Below are positions 45,159-53,031 of a stretch of DNA of 64,000 bases, in pieces. This DNA comes from Paenibacillus sp. BJ-4 (GTDB lineage: Bacteria > Bacillota > Bacilli > Paenibacillales > Paenibacillaceae). The stretch is taken from assembly GCF_020404765.1 (NCBI RefSeq), contig NZ_JAIVEM010000030.1, positions 1-64,000 on the forward strand. Direction: 5' to 3'. A program made the position numbers and the translations under genes. Position 1 is the stretch's first letter. Each line of letters starts with the position of its first letter. A model generated the notes under the pieces. It saw nothing but the letters and a program-made list of their open reading frames with translations, searched no databases and had not been told where the DNA came from.

Positions 45159-45197
45159 AGGATAGCAATTCTTCATTAGCCTAAGAAATGCTATCCT
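45159..45197 (+). terminator. Terminator of the TetR gene
   Basis: AGGATAGCAATTCTT (45159-45173) pairs with AAGAAATGCTATCCT (45183-45197) with one bulged mismatch; the downstream exit on plus is weakly T-rich. Confidence 0.75.
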
Positions 45198-45210
45198 CTA
45201 GTGTTTTAGT

Positions 45211-45664
45211 TTATTTCATAAAACGGATGGAAATTTCATACACGGGAACGAGGCTAACAGACATGATATCAGCTATGGGCTGCTCTGCCTTCTCATTCCA
45301 GCCTGCCATTGCTGTATGACTATTAACCACTGTTTTTTGCCTGGGAAAATATACACATCAGGCTTCCCGTGATCGAACCAGCAGTAACGTCCGGAGGAAA
45401 CACGGATTGAGTGTGATCGTTTACTGCCATGGCCGGATTGCTCCACCACAAAAACGTTTGCGATTCTGATGAAGGGTTATACAATTGAACCTTGATCTCG
45501 ATATATGCTTTGTTCGGGTGCAGTATGAGACCAGCTGCCATTTTTGTACCATACATCCGGTCAGTCTCGCTGACCCATGCTGCTGTACTCCCGTCCTCAT
45601 TTTCTGCCAGTTTATAATTAACAGGCCGGAAGATGTCAGTTGAAGGGGTAAAATAAATCTTCAT
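45211..45664 (-). pseudogene. DUF5107-family fragment
   Basis: Residues from 45664 read MKIYFTPSTDIFRPVNYKLA..., then YGTKMAAGLILHPNKAYIEI and FLWWSNPAMAVNDHTQSVFPPDV, recognisable as an internal piece of DUF5107 proteins, which are usually near 1000 residues and linked to carbohydrate metabolism. After FPPDV the frame changes: family-like WFDHGKPDVYIFPG appears in another frame, and a third frame reads GWNEKAEQPIADIMSVSLVP to a TAA at 45211. The 5' end is cut by the adjacent hydrolase gene, which it overlaps by 29 bases. It is a multiply broken remnant. Confidence 0.7.
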
Positions 45665-46502
45665 TCAACCATTCGGATAATGTAGGGTCAAAATGATGAG
45701 GTTCTTCAAACATCGGGTTATGACCACTATGCTCAAAAATAACTTTCTTCACGTTTTTATAGGAGTAGTCAATCGAATCCCATAATGAAACAGGCGCGAC
45801 CAAATAATCATACCTTCCTAAACCTATAAAAACTGGTTTATGAATATCAGCCAAGGATTGTATCAGATTAAGCTGTCCGAATGCTTCTCCCCATAAATAA
45901 TCGATTATGGGCATATTCGTATAGACATCATTCCACATGTAAGCCGCATCAATGGTATAATCATAAAAGCTTTGCGCTCCCATACGTATACACATATGAA
46001 CAAATCGTCTATCAGGATCTCTCTTGATATCTTCCTCCAATAAAACAATATCCTTTTCAAAACGTGCCTTTCTTTCTGAACAGGCTGTCTCATTAAAAAA
46101 CGAAAAGCTTTTGCGCTGTCTCTCTTCGCTGTTCGTAGGTGCTGAATTTAATAACACCACTTTGTGAACATGATCAGGGTATTGTTTGGCATATTCCAAG
46201 GCCATAAAAGCGTGCCCGGAATGGCCTAATATAATAAAGTGATCCAAATGAAGGCATTGTCTTGCTGTTTCTATATCATTGATGACTTTATCCAAAGTAT
46301 AGTCTTCCGCTTTTAAAGCTCTGGTTGGTTTTCCAAATCCCCTATGATCTAGGAAAATGAACTGGAACTTTGAATATAAATCGTATGAAAATAAGCGTGG
46401 ATAATATACACTACTTCCAATTACCAATATCGGCTTTCCACTACCTCTTATAGAATACTTTAGCTCAAATCCATCACTTAAAACTGTTTGATAATTGCTC
46501 AT
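45636..46502 (-). CDS. Alpha/beta hydrolase
   Basis: This 288-residue alpha/beta-hydrolase-fold enzyme has nucleophile S95 in ILGHSGHAFMALEYA, the oxyanion region LVIGSSVYYPRLFSY, an acid Asp in IGLGRYDYLVAP and the catalytic His in FEHSGHNPMFEEP. This is the layout of proline-iminopeptidase-like and haloalkane-dehalogenase-like hydrolases. ATG 46502 is behind AGAGGA. It is cytoplasmic. Its 3' end overlaps the DUF5107 remnant, suggesting a rearrangement there. Confidence 0.85.
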   Translation of the reverse strand: MSNYQTVLSDGFELKYSIRGSGKPILVIGSSVYYPRLFSYDLYSKFQFIFLDHRGFGKPTRALKAEDYTLDKVINDIETARQCLHLDHFIILGHSGHAFMALEYAKQYPDHVHKVVLLNSAPTNSEERQRKSFSFFNETACSERKARFEKDIVLLEEDIKRDPDRRFVHMCIRMGAQSFYDYTIDAAYMWNDVYTNMPIIDYLWGEAFGQLNLIQSLADIHKPVFIGLGRYDYLVAPVSLWDSIDYSYKNVKKVIFEHSGHNPMFEEPHHFDPTLSEWLNEDLFYPFN

Positions 46503-46708
46503 TTTAATAGTCCTCTTTTCTAATTAAAATATCACTCCCTTTCCTATGTTCAATTCCCTTGTATTCTCCATAGAACGTTCCAACATTCCAACTCACCTCT
46601 AAAAGTTAGGCTTTATCGAGTAAGTTTAACATATTATGCTAATGCACTAAACTGTACACTGGGCTACTGATCATCAACCTTGAATTAAAACTCCATTCTG
46701 TTAATAGT

Positions 46709-47218
46709 TCACGTGCTTTGTGCAATCCGTATTTTAACTTCAGCTTCATCTATATTAAGTACATAAGAGATTTGTTTGATCGATAACTTTTGAAAATAAG
46801 AAAGATGAATTACAATCCGAAAATCCTTTTCCAGCTGGTTGATCGCCTCTCGCAATTTCATCTGTTGGACATTCAAATCTTGAGTAGATTTTTCGAAGCC
46901 GTGGGGTGATTCTTTAATAGTATCTATTCCCCTCCTGCTGTGCATAATTTGATTACATTCATGAATCAGGATACGGATTACCTGTGTTTTGAAATGCTCT
47001 GTTTCCCGTAAAGTATGCATGCTTCTATAGACTTGAAGGATCGTTTTTTCAAAAGCAATCACAAAATCTTCGTCATGTTTGACAATAGCTTTTGCCAAGC
47101 CGTAAAGTTCAAGCTCCAGTCTCCGGCATAGCTGAATCAATGCCTCACGATCACCCCGCTGCGCTCTATTGAATTCCTGTTCCATGTTACACACGATGAT
47201 GTCCTCTTCTTTCATCAT
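46709..47218 (-). CDS. ECF-type sigma-70 factor, C-terminus frameshifted
   Basis: This roughly 169-residue protein resembles small extracytoplasmic-function sigma factors. Region 2 is about residues 15-90 (EFNRAQRGDREALIQLCRRL and the helix following), and region 4 is LREAINQLEKDFRIVIHLSY with YFQKLSIKQISYVLNIDEAEVKIRI. Most members end in a helix like SRLHRARELL. Here the frame ends RIAQST, while removal of one base near 46717-46723 gives RIHKARELLTEW..., the expected ending. The start is unclear: ATG 47218 or 47215 with poor ribosome binding sites. No anti-sigma gene is adjacent. It is divergent from a TetR gene. Confidence 0.65.
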   Translation of the reverse strand: MMKEEDIIVCNMEQEFNRAQRGDREALIQLCRRLELELYGLAKAIVKHDEDFVIAFEKTILQVYRSMHTLRETEHFKTQVIRILIHECNQIMHSRRGIDTIKESPHGFEKSTQDLNVQQMKLREAINQLEKDFRIVIHLSYFQKLSIKQISYVLNIDEAEVKIRIAQST

Positions 47219-47352
47219 TAATAGTTCCGTTGCGTGATATAAAAACAAAATGTACTTATGTATATTTTTTTGTACTTAAGTTTATTTATTTTAATGTTAT
47301 AATAAAGCGATATAAAATTACTGTCAAATTGTTTGGTAGGAGAAAAAGATAT

Positions 47353-48219
47353 ATGACCAAAAAAGAACAAATTATTGAAGCTGCCAAGTCCTTATTCCGC
47401 GACATTGGTTATCACCATACTTCTATTCAGGATATATTAGAGAAATCGGGTGTCTCGAAAGGCACTTTTTATAATCATTTTTCTTCTAAATCCCAATTGA
47501 TACTTTCTATAATTCAAGATGTCGACGCGAAAGTGGAAGAGCAACAAAACCAGTTACTGATAGAGGGAGACTCTCATAATAAAGAAATTTTATATTCACA
47601 GTTGGGACTAAAGCATTTTGTCTATCGTCGTGAAAATATCCTGGAGCTTTATAATATTTCGATGGCTGAGAATGATGAAGCGTTAAAAAAATATATGGCG
47701 ACAAGCCATTATAGGGAGTTAAACTGGTTAGCCAGACGTTTAATCGAAGTTTATGGTGTTGAAATTGAAGCTAATGCTATGGATTTATCCACTCATTTTA
47801 TTGGGGGAATCGGATACCAGTTCAGGTATTCCAATCAAATGAACTTGGACACGAATAGTTCAGATATACTGGCTTACAATATCGTTCGGTTAGAAAAAAA
47901 TATAGAAATAACTAAGCAGCATAAGCATGTACTTTTTCCATTTAATATTGAAAATAACGATGAAGATCAAGAGGTAGTTGTAGCACATATTAGAAATCTA
48001 TTGGGTCATGAAGATACGGATCGAGCTTCTGAAGAACAAGAGTTAATCGACTTTATTCTGGACGAATGTCAAAACCCTCGTATTAGATGGAGCATTTGTG
48101 AAGGAATAGCAAGGCAGCTTAAAATTCTATCTTCCTCCTCTTCTACTAAAGACCGGAATTACAATGAGCTTTTTAATATGGTTTACAAACAAACAAGAAA
48201 GAATAGGCCCTACTCATAG
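47353..48219 (+). CDS. TetR/AcrR-family regulator (long form)
   Basis: This 288-residue regulator has a clear TetR helix-turn-helix (IIEAAKSLFRDIGYHHTSIQ and ILEKSGVSKGTFYNHFSSKS) and an unusually long C-terminal region of more than 200 residues. TetR proteins are usually about 200 residues. ATG 47353 follows TAGGAG by eleven bases; an upstream in-frame ATG at 47230 encodes a hydrophobic stretch that is probably not translated. It is divergent from the ECF sigma gene. Ligand and targets are unknown. Confidence 0.82.
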   Translation: MTKKEQIIEAAKSLFRDIGYHHTSIQDILEKSGVSKGTFYNHFSSKSQLILSIIQDVDAKVEEQQNQLLIEGDSHNKEILYSQLGLKHFVYRRENILELYNISMAENDEALKKYMATSHYRELNWLARRLIEVYGVEIEANAMDLSTHFIGGIGYQFRYSNQMNLDTNSSDILAYNIVRLEKNIEITKQHKHVLFPFNIENNDEDQEVVVAHIRNLLGHEDTDRASEEQELIDFILDECQNPRIRWSICEGIARQLKILSSSSSTKDRNYNELFNMVYKQTRKNRPYS

Positions 48220-48249
48220 TTACTTAGCATGAAGATACAAAAAGAACAA

Positions 48250-48287
48250 CGAAAGCATGCATCCGATATATTGTATCCATGCTTTCG
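48250..48287 (+). terminator. Hairpin after the long TetR gene
   Basis: CGAAAGCATG (48250-48259) pairs perfectly with CATGCTTTCG (48278-48287). No strong T-run follows, so it is a probable rather than certain terminator. Confidence 0.6.
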
Positions 48288-48396
48288 AGTAGTTACCCAT
48301 ATATCTGCGACATGTTTGAAGCTTATCCAAGCCCTATGTAACGATATTCCAAGCAGCTTTATTGTGTTCCATCAAATCTACGAAAGTCGGCCTCTT

Positions 48397-49092
48397 TTAT
48401 TGATGCTTGTTCTCCTTCATCGGCACGATATGGAGCGTTCCATCCTCGCCATACTCTGCATAGGCGATCTCGTCAATGCTGTCATACCCCTGTTCCCGAA
48501 CCTTTTTCATAGTCTGCTCTTTATCAATTTGCTTGCCCCGCATTGATTCGTTCAACAGCCTTCCTTTGTCAATAACAGTAACAGAAAAAAGATCAGACTG
48601 CGTATTTACCCCTAAATCCTGGGCAGTCGGTGGCTCGTATTCAGGCTTGCGCATAACCGACAATGAACCGTTTGTCTCTAATGTCGCATACCAGACCTCA
48701 CGAAGAGAAAAAATATTTTGCTGACGTAGCATAGCAAGCAGCTGAGTAAATTCTATATCATATTTCTCCAGCATTTCTTGATTGACCTTGCCCTGATCGA
48801 TGAGCAGCACTGCCCGGCCCTCCGCCATATATCCAAATTTCACAAAATGAGTCGTCGCTTTCTCGAAAAGGTAGGACAGCGTACACCATAACACCAAAGC
48901 AAACAAAAGCTGCCAAATGCTTACCTTATCGTCGTATAATGTATTCCCTACAATTTCGCTTAAAACCAATGATGTCAAGAAATCGAGCGGTGTTAGCTGA
49001 CTGATTGTTTTCCGGCCTGTAACAAAAGTAATTATCCACAAGCCAAAAAAGCTGATGATCAATTTGACACCAATCGTGACAAATACCTCCAT
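48397..49092 (-). CDS. DUF421 membrane protein (YetF-like)
   Basis: This 231-residue protein belongs to the DUF421 (YetF/YkjA) family of spore-former membrane proteins. Three N-terminal hydrophobic segments (about residues 5-75) precede a cytoplasmic domain with RAVLLIDQGKVNQEML, the family motif VWYATLETNGSLSVMRKPEY and PVTVIDKGRLLNESM-like VTVIDKGRLLNES. YetF has been linked to spore stability in Bacillus. ATG 49092 follows GGGAGG. It is monocistronic. Confidence 0.85.
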   Translation of the reverse strand: MEVFVTIGVKLIISFFGLWIITFVTGRKTISQLTPLDFLTSLVLSEIVGNTLYDDKVSIWQLLFALVLWCTLSYLFEKATTHFVKFGYMAEGRAVLLIDQGKVNQEMLEKYDIEFTQLLAMLRQQNIFSLREVWYATLETNGSLSVMRKPEYEPPTAQDLGVNTQSDLFSVTVIDKGRLLNESMRGKQIDKEQTMKKVREQGYDSIDEIAYAEYGEDGTLHIVPMKENKHQ

Positions 49093-49426
49093 AAATATGC
49101 CTCCCGGAAAGAAGTTATTTTCCTTATGGGTTATTACACCTGTCTACTTCTACATAAACAGAAGTTTATTTGGATCTCGCAGGTAAACCGTATAATCACC
49201 GGGTTTGTATTTACGCTATCGGCAATTTGGTCAGAAGAAAGATAATCAGCACGTACGTGTATAAGGGATAGCATATGAACTGCAATTGAAAATCGGCTGC
49301 TAATTTGCATTCAAACCACCTTCCGTTGTAAAGTTATATTTACAACGGATCTTTTTTGTCAACACAATTTAAAAAACATAGATTTTTCTTTCTTTTTAAA
49401 ATCACAAATAAACACTTTTATTGTGA
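49093..49426. other. Intergenic region with orphan terminator-like hairpin
   Basis: No protein gene is seen here. CCGTTGTAAA (49328-49337) and TTTACAACGG (49344-49353), by eye, form a 10-bp perfect stem followed on the plus strand by ATCTTTTTT, although no rightward gene lies upstream. A TATAAT at 49191-49196 with TTGGAT about 15 bases before it could be its promoter. A small RNA of about 150 nt is possible; alternatively the palindrome is an operator. Stem coordinates are accurate to a few bases. Confidence 0.35.
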
Positions 49427-49693
49427 TTAGCGGCTTTTTACAAGCAGCTGAATGGCTTCTTTAACCAGCTTATCCGTATCTCCTCCAGTCTCTTGCTCTT
49501 CCAATATACAACGTTGCAGATTCTCTGCCACAATTTGAGCAATCGCTTTATCTGATGCATTGCGTACAGCTGATAGCTGGCTGACTACATCCTTGCATGA
49601 CTTTCCCTCATCCATTAAACGAAGTACTCCACGTACTTGACCCTCAATCCTTCTCAGGCGCGTTTTCAGTTCATCACTGTAATTGTAATCCAT
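49427..49693 (-). CDS. CstR/CsoR-family repressor
   Basis: This 88-residue all-helical repressor belongs to the CsoR/FrmR family. C33 (EGKSCKDVV) and C62 (NLQRCILEE) are the two conserved cysteines. The His that copper sensors have between them is absent (SAVRNASDK), which fits the persulfide sensor CstR rather than CsoR. ATG 49693 is set by AAGGAGT; an upstream in-frame ATG at 49768 would add a hydrophobic run and is unlikely. Upstream on the same strand are DsrE and a TusA-rhodanese fusion, sulfane-sulfur handling genes, which supports the call. Confidence 0.82.
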   Translation of the reverse strand: MDYNYSDELKTRLRRIEGQVRGVLRLMDEGKSCKDVVSQLSAVRNASDKAIAQIVAENLQRCILEEQETGGDTDKLVKEAIQLLVKSR

Positions 49694-49718
49694 AAGCAAT
49701 GCACTCCTTTTTTGACTT

Positions 49719-49737
49719 ACCATATACATGTATAGGT
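49719..49737. promoter_or_regulatory. Imperfect palindrome upstream of the CstR-like gene
   Basis: ACCATATACATGTATAGGT is a 19-bp imperfect palindrome 25 bases before the repressor start. It shares TATAC/GTATA half-sites with the perfect palindrome at 50918-50941, so both are likely operators of the same repressor. Confidence 0.55.
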
Positions 49738-49769
49738 ATATTATAAACCAAAAAAATAAATAGCACACC

Positions 49770-50285
49770 CTAGATAAATAGATTTACCTTCCCCTGCGAA
49801 GCCTCACCCAAGTAGGCGGCAACTCCGGCATATTCCAAACCGTCAATTAGCTCTTCTTGTTGCAGTCCTAACAGATCCATTGTCATGGTACAGGCTATGA
49901 GCTTAATCCCCTGCTCTCGAGCCAGCTCTATAAGCTGTGGAAGGGATAGCGCATTGTGCCTTTTCATGACATGTTTAACCATCCATGGGCCGAGTCCAGC
50001 AAAATTCATTTTGGACAATGCAAGTTTTTGAGGGCCACGGGGCATCATCCAGCCAAAGGCTTTTTCGAGCAATCCCTTTTTCGTTTGCACGAGTTCATCT
50101 TTACGTAGCATGTTTAGACCCCAAAACGTAAAAAATATGGTTACTTCTTGGTCATATGCCGCCGCGCCATTCGCAATAATGAATGCAGCAATCGCCTTAT
50201 CCAGCTCCCCACTGAATAATACAATCGTTGTTTTTTGCTGGGCATGCTCTTGATTTATCGCAACATTTCCTGCTGTTGTAATCAT
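49770..50285 (-). CDS. DsrE-family sulfur-carrier protein
   Basis: This 171-residue protein belongs to the DsrE/DsrF-like family. Motifs are LDKAIAAFIIANGAAAYDQEVTIFFTFWGLN, here cited by its parts AFIIANGAAAYDQE and TIFFTFWGLNML, and the conserved Cys in KLIACTMTMDLLG. Such proteins bind sulfane sulfur and pass it to TusA or rhodanese partners. Its ATG overlaps the TusA-rhodanese stop as ATGA, so the two are coupled. It lies upstream of the CstR-like gene. Confidence 0.85.
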   Translation of the reverse strand: MITTAGNVAINQEHAQQKTTIVLFSGELDKAIAAFIIANGAAAYDQEVTIFFTFWGLNMLRKDELVQTKKGLLEKAFGWMMPRGPQKLALSKMNFAGLGPWMVKHVMKRHNALSLPQLIELAREQGIKLIACTMTMDLLGLQQEELIDGLEYAGVAAYLGEASQGKVNLFI

Positions 50286-50869
50286 AAGGATTGGCTCCCC
50301 TTAGTCTCTCCTGTCCATTCGGATATGCCTAAAAGCACAGATTTGACGTTATTAGCACCTTTAGCTGCTAATAACTGGCAAGCTCTTTCACTGCGTCCCC
50401 CAGCTTGGCAAATCACTGCAATTTCTTCATCCAGATTTAGCTCGTCGAGCCTATTCTCCAATTCTCCGAGAGGGATGAGTTTTGATCCAGGGATATGTTT
50501 AAGTGCAAATTCCGCGGGTTCCCGAACATCCAGCAGTAATATGTTCTGCTTTCCGGACAATTTCGTCTGCAGCTCTTCGTGGCTTATCGTTGAAGGAAGT
50601 AGGGGTTCTATCTCCACTTCAGCAGGGTACGCTTTACGCAGATAATGATGCATTACATCTCCTTTTTGAAGCGTGCCTAAATATTGATGCCCGGTGTTCT
50701 GTGCCCAGCTCTGAAAATCGGCTAATGAACCCTTGTCAGTCGCTTGAATTTCCATAACCTGCCCTGCATTGAGCTCACGCATAGCCCGTTTTGTTTTTAC
50801 AATAGGCATGGGACAAGCTAGCCCTTTGCAATCGAGAAAATAGTCTGCTTGGATGTTATTTGATGACAT
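50282..50869 (-). CDS. TusA-rhodanese fusion protein
   Basis: This 195-residue two-domain protein has an N-terminal TusA/SirA domain (about residues 8-80) with the sulfur-carrier Cys in GLACPMPIVKTK (C19). The C-terminal rhodanese domain (about 95-190) has its active-site Cys in VICQAGGRSERA (C154). The fusion handles persulfides within one chain, as in CstA-type proteins of sulfide-stress operons. Start ATG 50869 lies downstream of the 24-bp palindrome at 50918-50941. It is the first gene of the coupled tusA-rhodanese/dsrE pair. Confidence 0.88.
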   Translation of the reverse strand: MSSNNIQADYFLDCKGLACPMPIVKTKRAMRELNAGQVMEIQATDKGSLADFQSWAQNTGHQYLGTLQKGDVMHHYLRKAYPAEVEIEPLLPSTISHEELQTKLSGKQNILLLDVREPAEFALKHIPGSKLIPLGELENRLDELNLDEEIAVICQAGGRSERACQLLAAKGANNVKSVLLGISEWTGETKGSQSL

Positions 50870-50917
50870 TGTTCATACCTCCAACTATTTTTTGAACGGG
50901 TATCGATTTGATTCTTG

Positions 50918-50941
50918 TATACATATACCCCTATATGTATA
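50918..50941. promoter_or_regulatory. Perfect palindromic operator for the CstR-like repressor
   Basis: TATACATATA (50918-50927), CCCC, TATATGTATA (50932-50941) is a perfect 10-bp inverted repeat with a C4 centre, as in CsoR/CstR operators. It lies 49 bases upstream of the TusA-rhodanese start. Confidence 0.72.
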
Positions 50942-51002
50942 AAGATAACGAAGCACACTCCTATTGTCAACCTATTTAGCGGTTTATGCTCACAAGTAAA
51001 AG

Positions 51003-51027
51003 AAAAAAGCCGCGCAAAGGCGCGACT
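51003..51027 (-). terminator. Terminator of the TetR gene at 51048
   Basis: GCCGCGC (51009-51015) pairs with GCGCGAC (51020-51026) with one wobble; the minus-strand exit is TTTTTT. It lies just after the stop of the leftward TetR gene. Confidence 0.8.
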
Positions 51028-51047
51028 CTTATTTGAATAAACAAAAA

Positions 51048-51575
51048 TTATTCGTCTATTTTCATCAGTTCCGGCAGATTCAGAGACATCGAGATGTTAC
51101 AGAGCATCCCTCTGGCGAGGAAGAGCATCGTTCTTTGCGATGCCTGTTCAATACCTGCATGACGAAAAGCATCATATACGGTCGAATGAATATCACGGAA
51201 TCCCTGCTGCATCACGCTTACAACCACATCCTCCCCGATGGTCTGCGCCTGCATTTGTAAAAGTATTTCATTGCGATAATCCGTCATAATTTGCGAATAA
51301 GCCGCAATCAGCTCCTGCTCTAACTGTTCAGACGGGGCTGAATGGATGACCTGTTGAAAAGATTCCAGGATGCGCGCAAAGGAAACCTTCAGAGCTTCGA
51401 CAAGCAATGCTTCCTTGGTAGCAAAAAAACGGAAAATATACGGCTGGGAAATGTTGGCCCGTTCTGCTACTTTAGCTGTTGTAGCTCGATAGTAGCCCAT
51501 CTCCGCAAACACTTCAATAGCAGCGGATATGATTTCGTTTGGGCGATTTATTGATATTGATGTAGCTTTAGCCAT
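51048..51575 (-). CDS. TetR/AcrR-family regulator
   Basis: This 175-residue TetR repressor has a typical helix-turn-helix near residues 12-55 (EVFAEMGYYRATTAKVAERA and ISQPYIFRFFATKEALL) and a compact ligand domain. ATG 51575 has AAGGATG upstream. It stands alone, with no obvious target adjacent; the divergent side holds the sulfur genes' promoter. Ligand unknown. Confidence 0.87.
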   Translation of the reverse strand: MAKATSISINRPNEIISAAIEVFAEMGYYRATTAKVAERANISQPYIFRFFATKEALLVEALKVSFARILESFQQVIHSAPSEQLEQELIAAYSQIMTDYRNEILLQMQAQTIGEDVVVSVMQQGFRDIHSTVYDAFRHAGIEQASQRTMLFLARGMLCNISMSLNLPELMKIDE

Positions 51576-51674
51576 GACTTGTTCATCCTTTATTTATCAC
51601 GAATTTTCAATAAGTGATTAATCAATTACTAATATAAGTATAAACAGCATGTCATAAAAATGCAACGCCATTGT

Positions 51675-51712
51675 AAAAAGTCGCTTCCGTCATTGTGACG
51701 AAAACGACTTTC
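51675..51712 (-). terminator. Terminator of the HXXEE gene
   Basis: AAAGTCGCTTCCGTCA (51677-51692) pairs with TGACGAAAACGACTTT (51696-51711) with two mismatches and a 3-nt loop; the minus-strand exit is T-rich. Confidence 0.8.
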
Positions 51713-51721
51713 TTGTAGACA

Positions 51722-52348
51722 CTATTTACGAATGTAAGCTCCCAATTGTTGTTTAGAAAAAGAGTAAGGGGAGTCCTCTCTCTTCAACCACATATTCCCT
51801 TTAACGATGAAAATATATACAGCAAGAACAAAGTAGATTGTTCCCAATATCCAGTCCGTTCCAGATGACATGTCGCGCTTCATAACATCATGAATATACC
51901 AAATCCCGACGGGAACGTGGATGAATAGCGCTGTAACCAAGCCAGGATTATATAAGGTTTTTGCTTTGATATTAACAACAATGCCGTGCCAGACGACCTG
52001 GAAGAATCCCATAAAAACGGGAGCGAGTCCAAGCCAGATTACTTCTGGAAAACATACGGGGAGCAAATAAAATATATAGGCGATCGCTACATTAATGATC
52101 ATGGCTGAATGGGTATTTAAGGGATAATGATCCGGTGCTTCACTTTTAAACATCGTACTATTAAATAAACCGGGAAAATATCCAGGCCAGCGGTACTCCT
52201 CAAATTGATGGAACAGTATAGCTACAAAGCTTAGCCAGAGTATCCCCGTGATATCAAAAAAGATAGCTCTGTTCATAAGTAGCCCAATGCATATAACCAA
52301 ACCAATAATTGCGCCTGCATCTTGCCAATATTTTCTCAAAAAATTCAT
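51722..52348 (-). CDS. HXXEE-domain membrane protein
   Basis: This 208-residue membrane protein has the HXXEE domain. The signature H47-Q-F-E50-E51 lies in ILFHQFEEYRWPGYFPG after the first hydrophobic segments, and GFFQVVWHGIV carries a second conserved His. About five to six hydrophobic segments are visible. Function unknown; the motif recalls metal-binding membrane enzymes. ATG 52348 is supported by AGGAGTG; an in-frame ATG at 52396 would overlap the upstream gene. It lies 22 nt after a TetR gene, in one unit. Confidence 0.82.
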   Translation of the reverse strand: MNFLRKYWQDAGAIIGLVICIGLLMNRAIFFDITGILWLSFVAILFHQFEEYRWPGYFPGLFNSTMFKSEAPDHYPLNTHSAMIINVAIAYIFYLLPVCFPEVIWLGLAPVFMGFFQVVWHGIVVNIKAKTLYNPGLVTALFIHVPVGIWYIHDVMKRDMSSGTDWILGTIYFVLAVYIFIVKGNMWLKREDSPYSFSKQQLGAYIRK

Positions 52349-52370
52349 AATGGTCACTCCTATGATTGAT

Positions 52371-52961
52371 TTATTTTTGATCAAAATATCTTTCAAAAAA
52401 CAGGTTTAATTGTTCCTCAATTGACGGTACTTTCGCAACAGCTCCGGATTCAAGTATCGGGCTCATTAGCGCAGGTAGAAAAATTGCTCCGAATAATTGC
52501 AGCATCATCGCCAGTAACCGTTCTGGCTGTTCCTCACCTGTCAGCTCCTTAATCGTACCCTGAACCTTCGGAAACCCCATTATACTTAAAAACCTTCCGT
52601 ATTCCTGCTGAGATGTAAAGGGCGTACTACCCATGGCAATAATCCGCGAGAGAAGCTCCGGATATTGGCGAATGACCTGTAAATAATCAAACAAAAATTG
52701 TTTCAGTCTATCCTGAGGCGGTATTGCTGTATTATCCAAGATAGAAAACGTGTGTTGAAAGCCATTTAAAATGACTTCAATAGCTTCACTCAGCAGATTT
52801 TCTTTTGAACCAAAATAATAATTAACTAGAGAAATATTAGTGGCCGATAGGTCAGCAATTTTTCTGATAGTAACCGCTTCAAAACCTTCTTTTTTAATGA
52901 ATTCCAACGCAGCTTCTAATATCTTTTCTTTGGTTTGTTGTTTTTTGTCTGCCTGATTCAT
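52371..52961 (-). CDS. TetR/AcrR-family regulator (with HXXEE gene)
   Basis: This 196-residue TetR repressor has a helix-turn-helix FEAVTIRKIADLSATNISLVNYYFGSKENL, core TIRKIADLSATNISLVNYYF, and a ligand domain of the TetR_C_type used by many efflux regulators. ATG 52961 follows GGAGGAG. It precedes the HXXEE membrane gene in the same transcript and probably regulates it through the palindrome at 53032-53066. Ligand unknown. Confidence 0.88.
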   Translation of the reverse strand: MNQADKKQQTKEKILEAALEFIKKEGFEAVTIRKIADLSATNISLVNYYFGSKENLLSEAIEVILNGFQHTFSILDNTAIPPQDRLKQFLFDYLQVIRQYPELLSRIIAMGSTPFTSQQEYGRFLSIMGFPKVQGTIKELTGEEQPERLLAMMLQLFGAIFLPALMSPILESGAVAKVPSIEEQLNLFFERYFDQK

Positions 52962-53031
52962 GCATGCTTCTCCTCCTCTTATTTAGTCCACTCAGTGCCA
53001 ATCAAAGGTACTGAATTCCTTAATCAAACAT

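Noticed and set aside
47230..47352. Extended N-terminus of the long TetR protein
   Set aside because: The extra 41 residues are hydrophobic and promoter-like at DNA level; the ribosome binding site supports ATG 47353.
49427..49693. Copper sensor CsoR
   Set aside because: The His between the two Cys is missing, and no copper transporter or chaperone is nearby, while sulfane-sulfur genes are.
49694..49768. Extended N-terminus of the CstR-like repressor
   Set aside because: It would overlap the probable operator and encode an aromatic-rich run; AAGGAGT supports ATG 49693.
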